Shown here: positions 17,040-25,100 of the stretch, in pieces
Layout: each line of letters begins with the position of its first letter
Position numbering within the stretch: the stretch's first letter is position 1
Assembly (NCBI GenBank): GCA_014799805.1
Contig: JAAVHJ010000023.1
Span: 1 to 64,000 of the forward strand
Source: Ruminococcus sp.
GTDB lineage: Bacteria; Bacillota; Clostridia; Oscillospirales; Ruminococcaceae
DNA: 64,000 nt
Direction: 5' to 3'
Notes under the pieces: model-generated
Told to the model about the DNA's origin: nothing
What the model saw: the letters and a program-made list of their open reading frames with translations, nothing else
The model's database searches: none
Position numbers and translations under genes: made by a program

Positions 17040-19127
17040 ATGAGCGAAAATTTACATCATCATAATCATGATAATCATCATGAAAAACCGCATATACATT
17101 CGCACCGTGCATTGATTGGATTTGATAAGCATGGAATTCCTACGATTGTAGCGAAAGCAGACCACCAAGACGAATTAGAGAATGACCCTAAGGCATTTAT
17201 TCGTGATTACATGAATGCTGTTGCGGAATATAAAAAAACGTTTCCATCAAAGCAAGATGTTATCGACCAAACGCCAGACCCAGCTGTAAGAGAAATGCTT
17301 TTGCGTGCAGAACAACTTGGCATTGATACAACATTTGACCGTTTTGATAAACAAAAACCGCAGTGCAATTTTGGGCTTGCTGGCATTTGTTGTAAAATTT
17401 GCAACATGGGTCCTTGTCGCATTACGGCAAAATCTCCTAAAGGGGTCTGTGGAGCTGATGCAGATTTAATTGTTGCAAGAAATTTATTAAGAGCTGCTGC
17501 GGCAGGTGTCGCACAACATGGCATGCATGCAAGAGAAATCATTTTATCTCTGAAATGGGCAGCGGAAGGCAAATTAGATATCCCGATTATGGGAGAACAA
17601 AAAATAATTGCAACAGCAAAATCTTTTGGCATTCTTACAGAAAATCGCACTGTAAAAGAAATTGCAGTTGATTTAGCAAATGTTTTGTTAGCAGATTTAT
17701 CACGAACAGAACCAGAAGAATATCAAACAATTACTGCTTGTGCACCTCCAGAACGTCAAAAAGTTTGGAAAAATCTTGATATTTTGCCAATTAGTGCTTA
17801 TCATGAAGTATTTGAAGCCTATCATAAAACAGGCTGTGCCATTGACGGAGATTGGAAAAGTATTATGCAACAATTTTTAAGATGTGGCCTTGCATTTACA
17901 TTTTCGGGCGTTGTCGGTGCAAATATTGCTACAGACAGTTTATTTGGTGTTGGCGATAGAGTTACTTCTAAAGTAAATATTGGGGCATTGAAAAAAGGCT
18001 ATGTGAATATTGCTGTACATGGACATTTGCCTACTCTAGTTAGCCAGATTGTCAAAACTGGACAGGAAGAAAAATTTATTAATCTTGCGAAATCCAAAGG
18101 TGCAAAGGGCATTAGATTCTATGGGATTTGTTGTTCTGGATTAGCAGCAATGTATCGCTATGGCGGTGTGATTCCGTTGTCAAATGCTGTTTCTGCGGAA
18201 TTAGTTCTCGGTACAGGTGCATTGGATTTATGGGTTGCAGATGTGCAAGATGTTTTCCCATCTATTATGGAAGTAGCAAAATGTTTTAAAACAACTGTTG
18301 TGACAACAAGCGATTCTGCCAGATTGCCAAATGCTGAACGCTATGAATATGACCATTATCATTCTAATATTTCCGAAACAAAGGCACTTGCTGAAAAAAT
18401 TGTCATTCGTGCGATTGAAAGCTTTGCACAGAGAAAAGGCATTCCAGTATATATTCCGCCTTATGAAGTCGAAGCAGAAGTTGGATTTTCTGTTGAATAT
18501 GTGCATAAAAGATTCGGAAGCATGCAACCTCTTGCAGAAGCAATTCAAACTGGTAAAATTTTAGGCATTGTCAACATGGTAGGTTGTAATAATCCGAAAG
18601 TTTTATATGAAAAAGCAATTCTTGATGTAGCAGATGTTTTATTAAAAAATAATGTCTTAATTTTATCTAATGGCTGTGCATCATTCCCGTTAATGAAATT
18701 AGGCTATTGTAATATTTCTGCTTTAGATAAAACAGGAGAAAGTTTAAGAGATTTTTTAACACCAGATTTGCCACCAGTATGGCATGTCGGTGAATGTATT
18801 GATAATACACGTTCATCAGGAATTTTTGCAGGCATTGCAGGTGTGCTTGGAAAAAATTTATATGAAATGCCGTTTGCGTTTTCTTCTCCAGAATGGGGCA
18901 ATGAAAAAGGCATTGATGCTGCATTAGGATTCCGTCTTATGGGAATTAATTCTTATCATTGTGTAGAAGCTCAAATTTATGGTTCTCAGAATATAATAGA
19001 ATTTCTAAAGAACGGTACAAGAGAATTATTAGGTTCTGTTATGCATGTAGATACTGACCCTGTTGCATTGGGCAATAAAATTGTAGATGATATGAAAGCG
19101 AAAAGAAAGGCATTAGGTTGGGATTAA
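17040..19127 (+). CDS. cooS: CO dehydrogenase-like catalytic subunit (CooS family), atypical active site
   Basis: A 695-residue member of the Ni-type anaerobic CODH family. The first 22 residues are a His-rich tail (HHHNHDNHHEKPHIHSH). The D- and B-cluster cysteines are present: C109, C117, C118, C121, C126 and C137. Most C-cluster ligands are recognisable: the HGH near 327, C365 or C364, C516 (GCNNP), C545 (NGCAS) and C586 (GECIDN), plus the conserved Lys in NEKGID. The cysteine expected in the DVQC motif is aspartate here (DVQD, D404). CO oxidation therefore cannot be assumed; the protein may use a modified cluster. It is followed at 36 bases by an ABC importer, with no acsB or cooC nearby. 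Confidence 0.9.
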   Translation: MSENLHHHNHDNHHEKPHIHSHRALIGFDKHGIPTIVAKADHQDELENDPKAFIRDYMNAVAEYKKTFPSKQDVIDQTPDPAVREMLLRAEQLGIDTTFDRFDKQKPQCNFGLAGICCKICNMGPCRITAKSPKGVCGADADLIVARNLLRAAAAGVAQHGMHAREIILSLKWAAEGKLDIPIMGEQKIIATAKSFGILTENRTVKEIAVDLANVLLADLSRTEPEEYQTITACAPPERQKVWKNLDILPISAYHEVFEAYHKTGCAIDGDWKSIMQQFLRCGLAFTFSGVVGANIATDSLFGVGDRVTSKVNIGALKKGYVNIAVHGHLPTLVSQIVKTGQEEKFINLAKSKGAKGIRFYGICCSGLAAMYRYGGVIPLSNAVSAELVLGTGALDLWVADVQDVFPSIMEVAKCFKTTVVTTSDSARLPNAERYEYDHYHSNISETKALAEKIVIRAIESFAQRKGIPVYIPPYEVEAEVGFSVEYVHKRFGSMQPLAEAIQTGKILGIVNMVGCNNPKVLYEKAILDVADVLLKNNVLILSNGCASFPLMKLGYCNISALDKTGESLRDFLTPDLPPVWHVGECIDNTRSSGIFAGIAGVLGKNLYEMPFAFSSPEWGNEKGIDAALGFRLMGINSYHCVEAQIYGSQNIIEFLKNGTRELLGSVMHVDTDPVALGNKIVDDMKAKRKALGWD

Positions 19128-19163
19128 TTCTTAGCAAAAAATACAAAAAAGAGGTTTTTATAT

Positions 19164-20078
19164 ATGAAATTAAAACAGGTTACATCTTTGTTAGTTGCAG
19201 GTGCGTTGACGATTTTGTCAACGTCTTGCAATAACAAGGCAACAAATTCTGATAAAATAAAAATTGCATATTTGCCGATTACGCATTCTCTTGCCGTATT
19301 AGAAACAGCCGAAGAATTAGGCGAGAATATAGAACTTGTCAAATATGGTTCATGGACGGAGCTTATGGACGCATTGAATTCAGGACGTGTTGACGGTGCA
19401 TCTGTATTAATTGAACTTGCTATGAAATCCAAAGAACAGGGAATTGGCATTAAAGCTGTTGCCTTAGGACATAAAGACGGCAATGTAATTATTACTTCTA
19501 ATGATATTTCATCAGCAGAAGATTTGACAGGAAAAACGCTTGCCATTCCACATAGGCAATCTTCACATCATATTTTATTAAATGACGCATTGGCTAGTGT
19601 TGGTTTGACAATTGATGATGTGAATATTACGGAACTTGCACCAACAGAAATGCCCTCTGCTTTGGCAAGTGGACAGATTGACGGCTATTGTGTCGCAGAA
19701 CCATTTGGGGCAAAAGCTGTTTCTCTCAATGCAGGGCAAGTATTATTTTCTTCAGAAGAATTATGGGAAGATTCTTTATGCTGTGGATTAGTTTTAACAG
19801 AAAATTTTATTAATACTCGCACAGAAGAAGCAAAATCTTTTGTAGAGAGTTACAAACAAGCAGGTAAAAATTTAACAAAAGAAAAAGCAATGGAAACAGC
19901 CAAAAAATATTTAAATCAAGAAGATGATGTTCTGGAGCTGTCATTGCAATGGATTTCTTATGATAATCTTGATATTACAGAAGAAAATTATAATATTCTA
20001 ACTGAAAAAGTCAAAGCTTATGGCTTGTCAGACAATCCGCCAAGTTATGCGGATTTCGTACAGACTAATTTTGAGTAA
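19164..20078 (+). CDS. ABC transporter substrate-binding lipoprotein (NMT1/TauA-like)
   Basis: A 304-residue exported lipoprotein with signal peptide and lipobox LSTSC (Cys at about 22). It has the NMT1/THI5/SsuA-type fold: KIAYLPITHSLAVL at the N-terminus, WTELMDALNSGRVDGA, SAEDLTGKTLAIP, ALASGQIDGYCVAEPFG and a SLCCGLVLTENFI segment. This class binds sulfonates, nitrate, bicarbonate, pyrimidine precursors or similar small ligands. It is preceded by cooS and followed by the matching permease and ATPase, so it defines an importer tied to the CooS-like protein. The ligand is unknown. Confidence 0.9.
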   Translation: MKLKQVTSLLVAGALTILSTSCNNKATNSDKIKIAYLPITHSLAVLETAEELGENIELVKYGSWTELMDALNSGRVDGASVLIELAMKSKEQGIGIKAVALGHKDGNVIITSNDISSAEDLTGKTLAIPHRQSSHHILLNDALASVGLTIDDVNITELAPTEMPSALASGQIDGYCVAEPFGAKAVSLNAGQVLFSSEELWEDSLCCGLVLTENFINTRTEEAKSFVESYKQAGKNLTKEKAMETAKKYLNQEDDVLELSLQWISYDNLDITEENYNILTEKVKAYGLSDNPPSYADFVQTNFE

Positions 20079-20097
20079 TAAAGCGTGATATGATAGT

Positions 20098-20454
20098 ATG
20101 AAAAAAATTTTATTTATTTTGATAGCAAGTTTGATGCTATTGCTTTGTGCATGTAATAATAATTTAATTAATATGACTAGTTCCGATAATGGCGAAGTGC
20201 ATTCTATTATCTGGGAAGATAAAATTTATCAGCCATTTTGTGTGGTGTCCAAAAATGATTGTGGCAAAAAAATAGGATATCTTAATCATGAAAAAGATAA
20301 TGTGATAAGTGTTTATAAAGATTTCCCACAGGAAGAATGGATTGCAAATTATCTCACTGTAGATGGTGGAGCAATGTTATATAAAGAAATAAATGTAACA
20401 GATATTCCAGACGGTATGCAATCGGATATGATTGATATTATTTTGAGGAGATGA
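20098..20454 (+). CDS. Small lipoprotein in the cooS operon
   Basis: A 118-residue protein with a signal peptide and lipobox (LLLLCAC, Cys at about 19). The extracytoplasmic part is short (IIWEDKIYQPFCVVSKNDCG, with two Cys). It sits between the substrate-binding lipoprotein and the permease and overlaps the start region of the permease. I do not recognise the family. It may be an accessory surface component of the importer. Confidence 0.7.
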   Translation: MKKILFILIASLMLLLCACNNNLINMTSSDNGEVHSIIWEDKIYQPFCVVSKNDCGKKIGYLNHEKDNVISVYKDFPQEEWIANYLTVDGGAMLYKEINVTDIPDGMQSDMIDIILRR

Positions 20455-20459
20455 TTTAT

Positions 20460-21221
20460 ATGAAGAAATTACTGGATTTGAAAAATATTATGATTTCTAT
20501 ATTGCTAGTATTAATTATTTGGCAGATTGCATTTTCTGTTAGCAATTTTGATAATGCATTGTTTCCGTCACCATTACAGGCATTTCAAGCCTTGTTAGAA
20601 ATGATTTCTAGTGGTGTATTATTTGTACATATCGGTTCTAGTATGTTTCGGTTTGTAATTGGCTATGTCAGTGCTGTTATCGCAGCCGTTTTATTAGGAT
20701 TAATTCTAGGCAGATTGCCTAAACTATTTCAATATATTAACCCTGCTGTGCAGTTATTAAGACCAATTTCTCCTATGGCATGGATGCCATTTATTGTGCT
20801 TTTGTTCGGCATTGGTGATATTCCAGCAATAGTGATTATTTTTATTGCAGGATTTTTTCCAGTTTTATTATCTACTGTTTCAGCAGTTAATGGAATCGAC
20901 CCAATTTATTTAAAAGTTGCTAAAAATTTTGGTATTCGTCAGCCACAGGCAATGTGGAAAATTATTTTTCCAGCATCATTTCCACAGATTGCGAATGGCA
21001 TTCATTTAGCATTGGGAACAGCATGGGTGTTTCTTGTTGCAGGCGAAATGGTCGGCGCACAGTCAGGATTAGGCTATCTGATTATAGACGCAAGAAATAA
21101 TATTCGTGCGGATATTCTTTTGGCAGATATTATTGTCATTGGTGTAATTGGCTTAATTTTGGATATGTTTCTAAAAATCGCTGAAAAACAAATTTTGAAT
21201 GCATGGGGAGATATTACATGA
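20460..21221 (+). CDS. ABC transporter permease (TauC/SsuC-like)
   Basis: A 253-residue membrane protein. The ATG at 20460 is preferred because AGGAG is nine bases upstream of it; the track ATG at 20451 directly abuts the ribosome binding site. There are about six spans and a BPD_transp_1 core with the EAA-type loop (LKVAKNFGIRQPQAMWKIIFP). The segment GTAWVFLVAGEMVGAQSGLGYLI is typical of nitrate/sulfonate/taurine permeases. It pairs with the downstream ATPase through an ATGA overlap. Confidence 0.92.
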   Translation: MKKLLDLKNIMISILLVLIIWQIAFSVSNFDNALFPSPLQAFQALLEMISSGVLFVHIGSSMFRFVIGYVSAVIAAVLLGLILGRLPKLFQYINPAVQLLRPISPMAWMPFIVLLFGIGDIPAIVIIFIAGFFPVLLSTVSAVNGIDPIYLKVAKNFGIRQPQAMWKIIFPASFPQIANGIHLALGTAWVFLVAGEMVGAQSGLGYLIIDARNNIRADILLADIIVIGVIGLILDMFLKIAEKQILNAWGDIT

Positions 21222-21991
21222 TATATATCGAAATTCAAAATGCATGCAAGACTTTTTTGCAAAATAATGAAAAATTTACGGCATTTGAAAATGTTTCGCT
21301 GTCAATAGAAAAAGGTGAATTTATTTGCTTGTTAGGTCCGTCAGGCTGTGGAAAAAGTACGTTATTAAATGCAATAGCAGGATTTTCGCCTGTCACAGAG
21401 GGAAGTATTAAAATCAATGGCAAAGAAGTCAGAGAACCCTCTGTACAGAATGTTACTATTTTTCAGAATTACGGATTATTGCCATGGCGAAGTGTTCAGA
21501 AAAATGTAGAGCTTGGACTGGAAGCAAAGAAAATTTCCAAATCAGAACGGCATAAAATTGCTGATAAATATATAGAAATGGTTGGACTTTCTGATTTTAA
21601 AAAATCTCATCCAAGACAGCTTTCAGGAGGAATGCAACAGAGAGTTTCAATTGCAAGGGCTTTAGCAGTCAATCCTGATATTATTTTCATGGATGAACCA
21701 TTCGGAGCGTTGGATGCTATCACACGTATGAAATTACAAGACGATATTCTGACTATCTCCCGACAAGAAAAGAAAACTATTATTTTAGTTACTCATGATA
21801 TAGAAGAAGCTGTTTTTCTTGCTGACAGAATCGTTATTATGACAGCAAATCCTGGAAAAATCAAAAGCATTCTAACTGTTCCGCTTAGAAGCCACAGAGA
21901 ACGTACCGCTGGAGATTTTTTGCAGGTTCGTGATAAAGTTTTTGAATTATTCAATATGAAGCATGAGGAAAATATTGAATATATCATATAG
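21218..21991 (+). CDS. ABC transporter ATP-binding protein (TauB/SsuB-like)
   Basis: A 257-residue ATPase with Walker A GPSGCGKST, Q-loop (FQNYGLLPW), signature LSGGMQQR, Walker B IIFMDEPFGALD and H-loop VTHDIEEA. The LLPW after the Q-loop is typical of the nitrate/sulfonate/taurine class. The ATG at 21218 overlaps the permease stop; the track start is five codons earlier. It is the last gene of the operon and is followed by a terminator. Confidence 0.95.
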   Translation: MIYIEIQNACKTFLQNNEKFTAFENVSLSIEKGEFICLLGPSGCGKSTLLNAIAGFSPVTEGSIKINGKEVREPSVQNVTIFQNYGLLPWRSVQKNVELGLEAKKISKSERHKIADKYIEMVGLSDFKKSHPRQLSGGMQQRVSIARALAVNPDIIFMDEPFGALDAITRMKLQDDILTISRQEKKTIILVTHDIEEAVFLADRIVIMTANPGKIKSILTVPLRSHRERTAGDFLQVRDKVFELFNMKHEENIEYII

Positions 21992-22031
21992 CAATTTTTG
22001 TTGCAATCAGAAAGTATTTTTTTCTTTTCCG

Positions 22032-22061
22032 AACGCTCTTGAAGCAGAGCGTTTCTTTTTT
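22032..22061 (+). terminator. Terminator of the cooS operon
   Basis: AACGCTCT-TGAAGC-AGAGCGTT hairpin followed by TCTTTTTT. Confidence 0.85.
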
Positions 22062-22196
22062 GTTCATACTCTTTAATAGTTTGAATTAGTAGTTTAAATT
22101 AGTCCATCAATAACGGGTTTATATATCTGTATTTCTAAAATATCTTCTGCATAAATTGACATTTTGACTGTTGCCTTAACAAATTTATCATCTTAT

Positions 22197-25100
22197 TTAT
22201 AATTTAAAATAAATATCAGGTAAAATAATAGCAGCGTCTTTCCAAGTGCAAATAAATCTTATTTTTGCGTCATAAAGCTTATAACCAGCAGATATAATAT
22301 CTTTAATTTTTTTATAACAAGCTGATGAAAATTGCAATACTGGTAATTTATTTCCATGAGAACATAAACACAGCGTATTTGCAATGACGCAAAGGTGCAT
22401 ACCACTTCGCAAACCTAGGATAGTTCTTAGTTTGTCCTTAAAAAAATCTAAAAATACATCTTTATGTGATAACTGCATAATTAATTCAGATGGTTTTTGA
22501 TAAGATTTTAAATCTGTTTTATAAGAACATGCTATATTTTTTAACGAATCTAATAAATTACCTGTATAATGAATATGTAAAAGTGATTTTGCCCTTGTAA
22601 TGCCTACATAAAGTTTTCTTTTTTGTTCATCAGTCGCAAGATTTATATTATCCAGCATGAGAAATACATTATCAAATTCTCTGCCCTTGGATTTATGCAT
22701 AGTTGAAATTGTAATAATATCTTGTTCACTTTTATAAAAATCTTCTATTTTAGATTCCTGCAAGAACATCATAAAATCAGTAAAATATTTTTTTTCATTA
22801 GTAATTGCAAATGTAGTAAGTGCCTCAAGAATCACAGGCAGACATTCACTTTCAGAATATATTCTTTTCAGCCTATCAATGGCATAATTCCATTTTTCAT
22901 CACTAATCACAGGTGCTATATTATCTGATTTTAATACTCTTAAAAAATATTGAATTTCTATAATATGATACATATCAAATTCATCACTAGACTGAATTAA
23001 TTTAGCTGAAATCTTTTTCTGTTTTAGAAGTCCCAGTATCATTAAAGTTTCTCGGTTAGTATTAGTCAAAATACAAGTTGTCCCGACAAGATTTGTTGCC
23101 ATAATATCATTCACAATAGCTGTTTCTATATGCATTCCAGTATGTTTAATTAATTTCACTTCCCCAGCTTGATGAGAAACAGGTAAAATATTTTCTGTTT
23201 TCATTCTGTTGGAAATGCTTTTCACAAATGCATTTGCAAAAGCAATAATATTTTGACAGCTCCGATAATTATCAATCAAGGAATATTGCACAGCATAATA
23301 ATTAGTAATCAATGATTTTAAATATTTAGAATCTGAGCCACGGAATTGATAAATATTTTGGTCATCATCACCAACTGCAATAATACGCATCGTTTCATTT
23401 TTTTCCAGTAAAGCTTCTATTAATTGAAATTCATTTTCATCCATATCTTGTGCTTCATCAATGACTAACACAGTTTTTGTAATTTTTCCTAAATCGGCTT
23501 CACCATTGCGAATTAAATTGCCTGCGTCTTTTACAATACTATCGGAATCTTTAATATTTCCAATTTTTCCTAATATATCAAAACAATAAGAATGAAATGT
23601 CTTAATTTCGACATAATTAGACGCATTGCCAATTAATCTATGAAGTCTTTGTTTAAATTCCATTACGGCAGCCCTTGAAAATGTTAACATAAGTAGCTGT
23701 TCGTGTTTTACATCTTCCAGAAGTAACAAAGACGCTAATTTATGAACTAACACTTTTGTTTTTCCACTTCCTGGGCCTGCAGATACAACAATATGTTGAT
23801 TTTCGTTATCATGAATAATTTGAAGTTGTCTTTCTGACAAAGTATGAAATAATTCATGATATTTTGCAGGGGTAATATTTATTTCAATTTGCTTTCGCCG
23901 TTCATCTGAAAAATAACGAGACAGAAATTTTTTATAATCCATTTGGAAATAATCATTCACAAATTGAATTGCTTTAGAATTATCTTGTATCATGATATTG
24001 GCATATTCTCCTACAATATGAATTTGTGCAATTCTCTGTTTATAAAATGCTTCCATTTGTTTATAATCATCTTTTTTATATTGAATTCTATCATTTAGTT
24101 CAAGTCTTTTTATGTGCATCGCATTGTATAAAACTAAAAAACCTCCCTCCAGTTTAATAGCATTAATTTTAGAAAGAAATAATAATGCTTCTTCAATTTC
24201 ATCTGTAGAAATAGTTGTTGCAAATTTTTTTTGATAAGCATTTAAAATCTCAAGAATTGAAAATCCAACAAGTACTTCCTCTTTTGTTTCAAAATCAAAA
24301 CTACTATAATTATTATGATGAAATAAATAGCGAATAATAAATTCTGCAATTTGATAACTAGCTGTTCTTTTCTTGATAATTATTTCAATTTCAAATTTTG
24401 GTTCAATTATCACTCGGTTTGTAAGAGAATCCTGTTGTTTCTGAATATAACTACGAATCGTCCAATAATAAAATAAAGTTTTAATTGCATGAATAGAACT
24501 TTTTATACCCTTTGCAAGAGCAGACTCGTTTAATTCTTTATAATTCATGCAAAAATTATCTTTGGAAATATATGCTAATATAAATTCTTCGAGTGCCTGA
24601 AACTTATTCAATATCGAAAGTGATTTATTTTCCGTATTTGTTTTAAAAATATATGCTGTTAAATCTTTTTCATCTGCAAGCAAGCCATCTTCTTTCATCA
24701 TTTGCACAGAACGAATAATATTCCTTTTTTCAATTCCAAGACGGTCAGCAAGATAATCAATTCTGGATTCTGCGTCAGCATTGCTAGCATTGGCAATATT
24801 TTTGCTAGAAATAAGTGCGTGAATAATTCGCTTGGCATCTTTTTTTTCTTGTTCATTAGTAATGCGTAAAGACTTATCAATCCATTCAGATGCTTCAGTC
24901 ATATTTTTTGCAAGAATACTTGTAGCATAAATTCTTGGAACATTTTTTCCCCTTCTAAGATAGCCAGCATTTTCCAATGCTTGCAAAGCAGTTTTCACTC
25001 TTGTTTCTATATCTACAACACTTTCATCCCAACCAGCTTTTCTTGCGATTTCTAGCGGAGAGCAACATACTTCCGAACGTTTTCTCGTCAAATTTATTAC

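Noticed and set aside
22062-22196. Intergenic stretch after the cooS operon terminator
   Set aside because: No ORF, promoter or repeat worth reporting was seen.
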